DNA of 36,041 nt, from contig CALVTM010000013.1 in NCBI GenBank assembly GCA_944362615.1, positions 1 through 36,041 on the forward strand, given 5' to 3'. Shown piece by piece: positions 16,537-24,458 of this stretch. The notes beneath the pieces are model-generated. The model worked only from the letters and a program-made list of their open reading frames with translations, had not been told where the DNA came from and did not search any database. A program made the position numbers and the translations under genes. This DNA comes from an uncultured Clostridia bacterium. Its GTDB lineage: Bacteria; Bacillota; Clostridia; Christensenellales; Pumilibacteraceae. The number at the start of each line of letters is the position of its first letter. The stretch's first letter is position 1.

Positions 16537-16867
16537 TTCGTTATTTCGCAAGCTCCGTCCGTTTGACTGTCAATTACAATCAAAAGCCTTTTAACGCGAA
16601 TAAAAAATTATTTTTGCTCGCGTTTAAGTCGAATTTAAAGGATTATATGGTAAAAACCAGGCAAAATCAAGGCAAAATACCCGTTATATGTTGAAATGGT
16701 GAGAAACTTGTGTAAAAAGTCACCACAAATACCCTAAATATGCCCAAGATGTCATAATAGTATTATTTTATCACAGTGGAAATATAGAACATATTTCGTT
16801 CATAGAATAAAATAATATTGCGATAAGGGAACGGGATGATGAAATACATCTTAGGAGGCACGAGTTT

Positions 16868-16945
16868 ATGATTAAGCTTATGAAGTTCATCAAAACCATG
16901 TTTCACAACCAAATTAACAACCACTACTTCGGACGTAACAACTAA
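16868..16945 (+). CDS. Mini-ORF 1: 25-residue peptide, unknown function
   Basis: Encodes MIKLMKFIKTMFHNQINNHYFGRNN. The ATG is preceded by a textbook AGGAGG with a 9-nt spacer. Thirteen of the first 20 residues are identical to mini-ORF 2, which lies 388 bp further on the same strand, and both end in a Tyr/Phe-Gly-containing tail. The peptide is basic with a short hydrophobic N-terminal part and no cysteines. I do not recognise it. A small regulatory or secreted peptide, a leader peptide or a type I toxin-like peptide are all possible. No gene follows on the plus strand, which argues against an attenuation leader. The chance that both the RBS and the sequence arose randomly twice is small. 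Confidence 0.65.
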   Translation: MIKLMKFIKTMFHNQINNHYFGRNN

Positions 16946-16993
16946 TAGCCAAAACTTAACAGTTAATAGCTGATAGTTAACATTCGACGGTTG

Positions 16994-17043
16994 TTAAGAA
17001 CGCATGGGCACTTTTATGCCGAGCGTCCCGGAAACGTTCTTAA
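16994..17043 (+). other. Stem-loop after mini-ORF 1
   Basis: TTAAGAACG (16994-17002) pairs perfectly with CGTTCTTAA (17035-17043). The 32-nt loop can form an inner GGG(C)AC/GTCCC stem. No U-tract follows, so it is a structured element and not an obvious terminator. Transcription could continue into mini-ORF 2. Confidence 0.5.
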
Positions 17044-17255
17044 AATTATTGCTGCTTTTGCGTTCACATTGATACGCCCATATATACAGACAATCGCTAT
17101 CTTAAATAAATATTAAAGTTAACGTTCCAACATGACATAATAATGCAAGAAAGAAGCGACAAGAGTATAAGACTTGTAACATGAAGTTTTATATAATATG
17201 GGTGTCGACAGGGAAAGAAAAGCCCGATCAAAAAGACAATACAGGAGGCCAAGTT

Positions 17256-17327
17256 ATGATTAAACTTTTCAAGTTTGTAGCTACCGCTTTCTATAATCAG
17301 ATTCATCACCACTACTATTTCGGTTGA
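17256..17327 (+). CDS. Mini-ORF 2: 23-residue peptide, paralogue of mini-ORF 1
   Basis: Encodes MIKLFKFVATAFYNQIHHHYYFG after an AGGAGG site with 8-nt spacing. It shares MIKL, KF, T, F, NQI and HY with mini-ORF 1 at the same positions. The tail is histidine- and tyrosine-rich (HHHYYFG). Codons differ at many third positions between the copies while the residues are kept, which suggests selection on the peptide. A consensus TATAAT lies at 17192-17197, but its -35 is weak. A 149-nt 3' region full of hairpins and a strong terminator follow. Function unknown. Confidence 0.65.
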   Translation: MIKLFKFVATAFYNQIHHHYYFG

Positions 17328-17357
17328 TCCGAAAAGAAAGCGGAAACCCATTGATTA

Positions 17358-17438
17358 GGGGATTCCGGATCCCCGCCCGGAAGGAAAAAGACACTGATAA
17401 TCGCATGTTTTCCTTCCCGAAGAAGGCTTAGCCCTTCT
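17358..17438 (+). ncRNA. Structured RNA region: three consecutive hairpins downstream of mini-ORF 2
   Basis: Three perfect stems lie in a row: GGGGAT/ATCCCC (17358-17374, 5-nt loop), GGAAGGAAAA/TTTTCCTTCC (17379-17417, 19-nt loop) and AGAAGG/CCTTCT (17421-17438, 6-nt loop). The region ends at the strong terminator at 17476-17517. It may be the 3' part of the mini-ORF transcript or a separate small RNA. I recognise no known RNA family. Confidence 0.4.
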
Positions 17439-17475
17439 ACTGATTTTGCCATCATCATTTTCCCCTTTTATATTT

Positions 17476-17517
17476 CCCCGCCCTGCGAGCGATATGCGCG
17501 CAGGGCGGGGTTTTTTT
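17476..17517 (+). terminator. Strong rho-independent terminator after the mini-ORF unit
   Basis: CCCCGCCCTGCG and CGCAGGGCGGGG form a 12-bp GC-rich stem with an 11-nt loop, followed by seven Ts. It clearly ends a plus-strand transcript. The only plus-strand candidates upstream are the two mini-ORFs, which supports their being expressed. Confidence 0.93.
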
Positions 17518-17589
17518 ATCTTTAATGCTTTTGTCCGAAGTAAATCCGCATATTTCTCCCCGCTCCCTTGATTTTAAACAGCACAATAT

Positions 17590-17623
17590 AAAAAAACTCA
17601 CGCTTTTCCGCGTGAGTTTTTTT
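17590..17623. terminator. Bidirectional terminator between the mini-ORF unit and the aminotransferase
   Basis: CTCACGC and GCGTGAG form a 7-bp stem with a 6-nt loop, flanked by seven As and seven Ts. It works on both strands and probably ends the minus-strand aminotransferase transcript. Confidence 0.88.
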
Positions 17624-17865
17624 ATACGTCCATGTAACATCAGAGAAATTCAGATATAAGTCCGCACACATATCCGAATATGCTTTTTGCTTCAGTCAGA
17701 GCGTAGCCTTCGTTTTCACTGATAACCTTATGAATTACATACGGCAATATGTAAGTTTTACAGAGTTACATTTTTATTACAGCAAAAGTATCGACGAAAA
17801 GCACAAAGTTTATGAAATTCAGAAAATCCTTTTACTGCAGATTTACGCGGATTCCCCGCATAATA

Positions 17866-19029
17866 TCAATCGAGTATACCGCTTTCGGCTATAGCCTTGA
17901 CAGCGGCTTCAAGCACTTCCACGGGCTTGACAAGAGCAAAACGGACATATCCCTCTCCTGACGGTCCGAACTCCGAACCGGGTGTGCATATCACTCCGGC
18001 GCGCTCTATCAGTTCTTCTGCAAACTGCTCGCTCGTGCCGTGTCCTTCAGGTACACGCGCCCACACGAACATAGTACCCTGTGAGTCGGGCACATTCCAG
18101 CCGACGGTACGCAGACCTCCGCAAAGTGCATCGCGGCGGCGACGGTATTCCTCGCAACGCGCTTTCACTCCCTTTCTGTCACCGGTCAGAGCTGCCACAG
18201 CCATCGCCTGTACCGGCATAAACATTCCGAAGTCATACTGGCTGCGCAACTTGCGGAAAGCTGCTACAATCTCAGGATCACCTATAAGGAAGGATATTCT
18301 CGAACCTGTGGTATTGAAGGACTTGGAAAGCGAAAAGAACTCCGCTCCGACTTCCGTTGCTCCTTCGTACGACAAAAACGAACCACCCTCGCCTTCAAAG
18401 ATTATGTCACTGTAGGCATTGTCGTTTATAACCGCGAATCCATAGCGTTTTGCAAGCTCTATCGCCCGCTTATATACCTCAGGCGGAGCTACCGCTCCCA
18501 CCGGGTTTGACGGGTATGAAAGCACCAGGTATGCCGTGCGGCGGTATACCTCGTCGGGTATAGCGTCAAAATCGGGCAGAAAGTTATTTTCCGCAGTCAA
18601 GCGATAATAATAAGGTCTGGCGCGTCCGAAAAGTGCGCTCGTCTCAAACGCTATATATCCCGGATCGGGCAGCAGGACCACGTCTTCAGGATCGGCAAGG
18701 ATCATACCGATATGTCCCATGCCATCCTGTGTGCCGTTGCATGAAGCTATCATATCCGCGGTAAGCTGGACGCCGTAACGCTCCTTATAGTAGTTTATCA
18801 CAGCACCCGTCATCTCAGGCGAATCCAACAATGAATACTTGATATTTTCCGGATCGCGCATAGCATTTATGCCCGCATCAAGTATGTGCTGCTCGCATGG
18901 AAAGTCCGGAGTGCCTACAAAGAGATCTATTACCCGCACTCCTTTTGCCTCTACTTCCTGCTTCTTTACGGTCAGCCGCGCAAATACGCCCGTGCCTAGA
19001 CTGTTTGAAAGTGACGAAAATTTTCTCAT
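17866..19029 (-). CDS. PLP-dependent class I/II aminotransferase, LL-diaminopimelate aminotransferase-like
   Basis: Fold-type I aminotransferase of 387 residues. Substrate-binding and PLP landmarks are SYPSNPVGAV (the NPxG motif), INDNAYSDIIF (Asp-Tyr pair that binds the PLP ring) and SLSKSFNTTGSRISFLIG with the PLP-binding lysine. The C-terminal arginine of the carboxylate pocket is probably in EGYVRFALV. The sequence resembles the DapL/MalY-like group, which includes LL-DAP, aspartate and aromatic aminotransferases, so the exact substrate is open. It is a single-gene unit with its own promoter and a distal bidirectional terminator. Confidence 0.88.
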   Translation of the reverse strand: MRKFSSLSNSLGTGVFARLTVKKQEVEAKGVRVIDLFVGTPDFPCEQHILDAGINAMRDPENIKYSLLDSPEMTGAVINYYKERYGVQLTADMIASCNGTQDGMGHIGMILADPEDVVLLPDPGYIAFETSALFGRARPYYYRLTAENNFLPDFDAIPDEVYRRTAYLVLSYPSNPVGAVAPPEVYKRAIELAKRYGFAVINDNAYSDIIFEGEGGSFLSYEGATEVGAEFFSLSKSFNTTGSRISFLIGDPEIVAAFRKLRSQYDFGMFMPVQAMAVAALTGDRKGVKARCEEYRRRRDALCGGLRTVGWNVPDSQGTMFVWARVPEGHGTSEQFAEELIERAGVICTPGSEFGPSGEGYVRFALVKPVEVLEAAVKAIAESGILD

Positions 19030-19056
19030 TTCCTGTCTCCCCTTTTGTACTCAATC

Positions 19057-19085
19057 ATAATACCACACCTGTTATAAAATATCAA
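19057..19085 (-). promoter_or_regulatory. Promoter of the aminotransferase gene
   Basis: Minus strand TTGATA (19085-19080) and TATTAT (19062-19057) with a 17-bp spacer. GGGGAG and the ATG follow within 28 bp. Confidence 0.7.
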
Positions 19086-19401
19086 TGTTTTACCGGGTCG
19101 CAGACTGATTTATTTTATTTCATTGTTTCGCAAGAAGATACTGTTTCCACGTCAAAAACGCGTTCAGGCGCAACTGTTACACTATAAAGCCGCATTGCCT
19201 GCGCATCGGAGAAGTTATCGTGAAACAGCAAACTCGGCTCACAAGGTATTTAACGGGCTTTTAACGCGACATACATAATTTTACGTGCGGATTTTCAAAA
19301 AGTACGCCGTGATTTTCTTTGCACTGCTCCGCGGCAGGAGAATACGGTTACTAAGCAATGTAATGTCTGATGTGCATATCGTCGGAAGCGGTCGTGCAAA
19401 A

Positions 19402-19438
19402 GAAAAAGTGAGTTCCTGTCAAAAAACCCACTCTTTCT
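19402..19438 (-). terminator. Probable bidirectional terminator
   Basis: On the minus strand an AGTGGGTT...AACTCACT stem with one mismatch is followed by TTTTTCTTTT. The plus strand also has CTTTCTTTT after the stem. No intact gene upstream on the minus strand explains it, so it may be a leftover of a lost gene or a backup for the 16S unit. Confidence 0.55.
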
Positions 19439-19548
19439 TTTACTCGGTTATTCCTTAAGCGCGCATAATCCGATTTTTTCATCCACAGCTGTCAGCTTTG
19501 CGCGGACGGCTTTAAACCACTAGTGCAGTACGCAAAGATATGGATACA

Positions 19549-19584
19549 AAAGAAAAATGCGACACCTTGAAGATGTCGCATTTT
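19549..19584 (-). terminator. 16S rRNA transcript terminator
   Basis: Minus strand TGCGACA and TGTCGCA form a 7-bp stem with a 9-nt loop, followed by TTTTTCTTTT. It lies about 105 nt after the 16S 3' end and closes the unit before any 23S or 5S gene. Confidence 0.85.
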
Positions 19585-19664
19585 ATATACATTACAAGAA
19601 TATTTCAAGAAGTACTTTTGCAAGTGTTTTCCTTCACTCGCTCTCGTATATAATCTTTGAAGTT

Positions 19665-19683
19665 AGCGACTCTAATTGTCGCT
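19665..19683 (-). other. Short hairpin directly after the 16S 3' end
   Basis: AGCGAC and GTCGCT flank a 7-nt loop about 6 nt after the anti-Shine-Dalgarno end. It may take part in 3' end processing; that is inference. Confidence 0.4.
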
Positions 19684-19688
19684 CTCTT

Positions 19689-21192
<1,504 letters not shown>

Positions 21193-21354
21193 ATGGTTCA
21201 ATTCACACTCAGTAACATTACTGACTGTTAATAAAATTGACTTATTCGTTAATGGTTTTTGCTTCAAAAGCCTTCTCGAATATATCCTTGTCAATGTCCG
21301 TTTGGCACTGCGCTCTGCAGTGACTGTCGCGCCCTCATCGGTGACAGCTTGTAT

Positions 21355-21383
21355 ACTATATCATATCACGAAGCGTTTGTCAA
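21355..21383 (-). promoter_or_regulatory. 16S promoter P2
   Basis: Minus strand consensus TTGACA (21383-21378) and TATAGT (21360-21355) with an exact 17-bp spacer. It is the promoter nearest to the gene. Confidence 0.88.
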
Positions 21384-21455
21384 CTGTTTTTGAGAACTTT
21401 TTTTATTTTTTTATTCTCTCGAGGAGCGTTTCCGCTTCCCTGCGACAGCTTGATT

Positions 21456-21484
21456 AGTGTACCATAATGCTTATATAATGTCAA
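21456..21484 (-). promoter_or_regulatory. 16S promoter P1
   Basis: Minus strand consensus TTGACA (21484-21479) and TACACT (21461-21456) with a 17-bp spacer. Together with P2, about 100 bp downstream, it makes the tandem arrangement usual for rRNA operons. Confidence 0.8.
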
Positions 21485-21526
21485 CGATTTTTATATAATT
21501 TTTTACAAATTTTTTCAAATTTTTTG
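21485..21526 (-). promoter_or_regulatory. Phased A-tract UP-like element upstream of P1
   Basis: Immediately upstream of the P1 -35 box the sequence is almost pure A/T. It has three six-base A-tracts (T-tracts on plus at 21499-21504, 21510-21515 and 21520-21525) spaced 10-11 bp apart, one helical turn. Such tracts bend DNA and bind the RNA polymerase alpha C-terminal domain in known rRNA promoters; the role here is inferred. Confidence 0.6.
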
Positions 21527-21555
21527 TGCCGCCGTTTTTATGCCTTTTTGCCTGT

Positions 21556-23217
21556 TTACATGCGGTCAGGAGCCTCAGTCAGAAGCAGGTGCAATCCTTT
21601 CTTTATAGTATCGGCAACAGCTTCGGTGAGCGCAAGACGCGCTTTCGTAAGCTGTACGTCCTCAGTCACTATGCGGTTCACTATATAAAAACGATTATAT
21701 CTCTGCGCAAGGTCTATAAGGTATTTGGCTATCGCGCTCGGCTCATACTTTTCAGCCGCATCCATTACAACTTCATCGAACTGAGAAAGCATCCTCACTA
21801 CCGCATATGCGTCATCGTCCGTAAGCAACGAACAGTCGTACTCACCCGGCTCTGCTTCCCCGCCCTTGGCAAGCACCGACTTGCAACGTGCGTGAGTATA
21901 TTGCAGATACGGAGCAGTTTCCCCCTCAAACGACAGCACTCTGTCGTAATCGAAGTCCACGTCCTTGATGCGCTGGGTTCCGAGCGCAAAGAACATTACC
22001 GCGCCTACGCCTACATTTTCGGCTATGCGCTTCTTGTCCTCCAGCCCCGGATTCTTTTCCTCTATTATGCTGAGCGCCTTGTTTACGGTGTTTTCTATAA
22101 CGTCCGAAAGAAATACCACGTGACCTTTTCTCGTCGAAAGCGGCTGTCCCTCGTACGACACCATTCCGAACTGTACGTGAACGAGATCTTTTGCCCATTC
22201 CCTGCCCATGAGCTCAAGCACTTTGAAAAGCTGTCTGAAATGCAGGTTCTGCTGCGTTGCAACGACATACAGGCACTTATCAAATTTATAAGTATCCGCG
22301 CGGTACTGCGCCGCTGCAAGGTCGCGCGTTGCATATAGAGACGCTCCGTCACTCCTGCGGATAAGACAGGGCGGCATTCCGTAATCGTCCAGACGCACGA
22401 TAAGAGCGCCGTCCGATACCTCCGTCAGACCTTTCTCCGTAAGCTCATCAATGATCGGCTGCATTTTATCGTTATAGAACGCTTCGCCGTTATAACTGTC
22501 GAACTTGATCCCGAGGCGGTCATACACCTTATTGACCTCTTCAAGAGTCGTTGCCTTGAACATCTCATAAGTGCGCACCGCTTCCGGATCGCCCTGCTCT
22601 ATTTTGCGGAATTCAGTCCTGCCGCGCTCCGCAAGCTCCGGATCGTGTTCGCTCTCTTCGGTGAAGCGAACGTACAGCGAAAGCATGTCGTTGAGCGTCA
22701 GCTTTTTGCTGCGGTCTCCCCACTCGTTGTATGCGGCAAGCAGTTTTCCGAACTGCGTTCCCCAGTCACCCAGGTGATTTATGCCAACGACATGCCATCC
22801 GAGATATTCATATATGCGGTACAATGATCCGCCTATTGCGGTGCTCATCAGATGCCCTATATGAAAAGGTTTGGCTATGTTGATGGACGAATAGTCTATA
22901 CATACCGTTTTACCTGCATTTGCTCTGCGTATATCGTCTATAACGGATCCGCCGAACATGACGTCATGCACGAATGCCGCGCGGGACAGGTAAAAATTCA
23001 GATATCCGCCCGCGACTTCCGTATGATCCACAAAGTCGCATCCTGCTACGCCCGCCGCAAAATCCGCGGCTATCATCTGCGGACTTTTATGCAGCTGCTT
23101 GGCGTACTTGAAACACGGAAGAGCGTAGTCTCCGTGTCCCTCCGCCGCGACTATTATATCTTCCTCGCTCACAAGCGGACTGTTTATAGCTTCGCTTATC
23201 TTTTTCTTGTAGTCCAT
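21556..23217 (-). CDS. argS: Arginyl-tRNA synthetase
   Basis: Class I synthetase of 553 residues that charges tRNA-Arg. The signature INIAKPFHIGHLMSTAIGGSLYRI carries the HIGH motif (near residues 118-121). The KMSKS-equivalent is the degenerate LSTRKGH loop, as is usual for ArgS. The C-terminal DALR anticodon-binding domain ends in LLTEAPDRM. Length is normal. The ATG has no Shine-Dalgarno sequence, and the promoter -10 ends only 6 nt before it, so the mRNA may be leaderless. Downstream are the 16S promoters in the same direction with no clear terminator between. Confidence 0.95.
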   Translation of the reverse strand: MDYKKKISEAINSPLVSEEDIIVAAEGHGDYALPCFKYAKQLHKSPQMIAADFAAGVAGCDFVDHTEVAGGYLNFYLSRAAFVHDVMFGGSVIDDIRRANAGKTVCIDYSSINIAKPFHIGHLMSTAIGGSLYRIYEYLGWHVVGINHLGDWGTQFGKLLAAYNEWGDRSKKLTLNDMLSLYVRFTEESEHDPELAERGRTEFRKIEQGDPEAVRTYEMFKATTLEEVNKVYDRLGIKFDSYNGEAFYNDKMQPIIDELTEKGLTEVSDGALIVRLDDYGMPPCLIRRSDGASLYATRDLAAAQYRADTYKFDKCLYVVATQQNLHFRQLFKVLELMGREWAKDLVHVQFGMVSYEGQPLSTRKGHVVFLSDVIENTVNKALSIIEEKNPGLEDKKRIAENVGVGAVMFFALGTQRIKDVDFDYDRVLSFEGETAPYLQYTHARCKSVLAKGGEAEPGEYDCSLLTDDDAYAVVRMLSQFDEVVMDAAEKYEPSAIAKYLIDLAQRYNRFYIVNRIVTEDVQLTKARLALTEAVADTIKKGLHLLLTEAPDRM

Positions 23218-23223
23218 GCGCTT

Positions 23224-23252
23224 ATTCTAACACAAATATCCGGCTTTTTCAA
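23224..23252 (-). promoter_or_regulatory. Promoter of argS
   Basis: Minus strand TTGAAA (23252-23247) and TAGAAT (23229-23224) with a 17-bp spacer. The start codon begins 7 nt after the -10, about where transcription would begin. Confidence 0.65.
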
Positions 23253-23287
23253 CTGCTTTTGACCATATTGGGAAATTATATACGCCG

Positions 23288-23324
23288 AAAGGGAGTGACG
23301 CGCATCTGCGCATCACTCCCTTCT
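23288..23324 (-). terminator. Probable terminator of the pur-ychF operon
   Basis: A long near-perfect stem: GGGAGTGA-GCGCA pairs with TGCGC-TCACTCCC (about 13 bp, one mismatch, tiny loop), with AAGGG/CCCTT at its base. Only TTTC follows on the minus strand, so termination may be incomplete. It lies about 35 nt after the ychF stop and upstream of the argS promoter. Confidence 0.65.
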
Positions 23325-23356
23325 GAAGTATTATGCTTTTTTATCGCACTTTTCTG

Positions 23357-24445
23357 TTACACGTTGAAACGGAACAGCACTACATCGCCGTCCTTGACGA
23401 CATACTCCTTGCCCTCACTGCGGACAAGCCCTTTTTCCTTAGCCTGCGTAAAACCGCCGCTCGAAACAAGATCGTCATACGCCACGACTTCTGCGCGGAT
23501 AAATCCTTTCTCGAAGTCGGTGTGTATCTTGCCCGCCGCCTGAGGCGCTTTCGTTCCGCGTTCAATCGTCCATGCACGAACTTCCTTCTCACCCGCCGTA
23601 AGATAGGATATAAGACCGAGGAGAGAATAGCACTTGGTTATCATACGGTCAAGACCGCTTGCGCCCAGTCCAAGACCTTCTATATAGTCGGCGCGCTCTT
23701 CAGCAGGAAGCGAAGCTATCTCCGCTTCAACTTCCGCGCTTATCTCAATAAACTCCGAGCCTTCCTCTGCCGCGTATTTCGCGACTTCTGCGGAAAGCGG
23801 ATTTTCCTTGCCTATATCGCCTTCATCGATGTTCGCACAGTATATCACGGGTTTTCCGGTGAGCAGAAAATACGAATCAAGCAAAGCTTTTTCGTCCTCG
23901 TTGAGCTTGAGCGTACGCAAGCATTTGCCCGCATTCAGACAATCCTGAAGCTTTTTGAGCAGGTCGTACTCTTCAGCGTACTTCTTTTCACCCGTGCGCA
24001 CAAGATGCTCCGCGCGCGTAAGACGCTTTTCCACGCTTTCAAGGTCGGCAAGTATGAGTTCGGTGTTTATCGTCTCTATGTCGCGTATCGGATCTACACT
24101 GCCTTCAACGTGGATTATATCCGGATTGCGGAAGCAGCGCACTACGTGCACTATAGCGTCAACTTCGCGTATGTGCGAAAGGAACTTGTTTCCCAGTCCT
24201 TCGCCGCGGCTTGCGCCCTTTACCAGACCCGCTATATCCACAAATTCTACTATGGCATGGGTTATCTTGCGCGTGTTGTACAGCTTACCGAGCACTTCAA
24301 GCCGCTCATCCGGTACAGCTACCACGCCTACGTTGGGTTCTATCGTGCAGAACGGATAGTTCTGAGCCTCCGCTCCTGCGTCCGTGATCGCATTGAACAG
24401 CGTGGACTTGCCTACGTTGGGCAGTCCTACAACGCCTAATTTCAT
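23357..24445 (-). CDS. ychF: Redox-regulated ATPase / Obg-family P-loop protein YchF
   Basis: Protein of 362 residues. The G1 loop is [12 protein letters not shown] (residues 7-18), the switch region holds [18 protein letters not shown] and a coiled-coil stretch sits around residues 130-165. The C-terminal TGS domain includes [30 protein letters not shown]. In other bacteria YchF binds ribosomes, prefers ATP over GTP and affects stress responses. It is the last gene of the purine operon, 13 nt after purL with its own AAGGAG site, although it has no known purine role. Confidence 0.96.
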   Translation of the reverse strand: MKLGVVGLPNVGKSTLFNAITDAGAEAQNYPFCTIEPNVGVVAVPDERLEVLGKLYNTRKITHAIVEFVDIAGLVKGASRGEGLGNKFLSHIREVDAIVHVVRCFRNPDIIHVEGSVDPIRDIETINTELILADLESVEKRLTRAEHLVRTGEKKYAEEYDLLKKLQDCLNAGKCLRTLKLNEDEKALLDSYFLLTGKPVIYCANIDEGDIGKENPLSAEVAKYAAEEGSEFIEISAEVEAEIASLPAEERADYIEGLGLGASGLDRMITKCYSLLGLISYLTAGEKEVRAWTIERGTKAPQAAGKIHTDFEKGFIRAEVVAYDDLVSSGGFTQAKEKGLVRSEGKEYVVKDGDVVLFRFNV

Positions 24446-24458
24446 ATGTTCTCCTTAT

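Larger units (their letters stand above)
16475..17865. other. 1.39-kb region without a large gene
   Basis: This stretch separates the FMN reductase (minus) from the aminotransferase (minus). It holds the reductase promoter, two short related reading frames on the plus strand, a chain of RNA hairpins and two strong terminators, listed separately. It is AT-richer than its neighbours. From 17624 to 17865 I see no convincing gene or site. Confidence 0.7.
19030..19688. other. 660-bp region without a large gene, between the aminotransferase and 16S rRNA
   Basis: It holds the aminotransferase promoter, a probable bidirectional terminator near 19402-19438, the 16S terminator at 19549-19584 and a small processing-type hairpin at 19665-19683. 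The rest (about 19090-19400 and 19440-19545) has only short open stretches with no credible start or ribosome binding site. No tRNA, 5S or 23S gene is visible here. Confidence 0.7.
21193..21555 (-). promoter_or_regulatory. 16S rRNA leader and promoter region (363 bp, no gene)
   Basis: Between argS and 16S, all on the minus strand. It contains an A/T-tract UP-like element, two tandem promoters (P1 and P2), a CACTGC/GCAGTG hairpin at 21306-21322 in the leader and about 160 nt of further leader. I could not find a convincing boxA. Confidence 0.8.

Noticed and set aside
16503..16694. 63-codon frame on the plus strand upstream of mini-ORF 1
   Set aside because: No ribosome binding site, it overlaps the FMN reductase promoter and the translation has no recognisable pattern.
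17640..17747. 35-codon frame on the minus strand (TTG start, PYVIHKVISENEGYALTEAKSIFGYVCGLISEFL)
   Set aside because: The composition looks protein-like, but there is no ribosome binding site, only a weak start codon and a stop just upstream. It may be a gene remnant but cannot be supported.
19030..19688. 23S, 5S or tRNA genes downstream of 16S
   Set aside because: No conserved 23S or 5S sequence and no tRNA T-loop (GTTCRA) with matching arms is found; the terminator ends the unit first.
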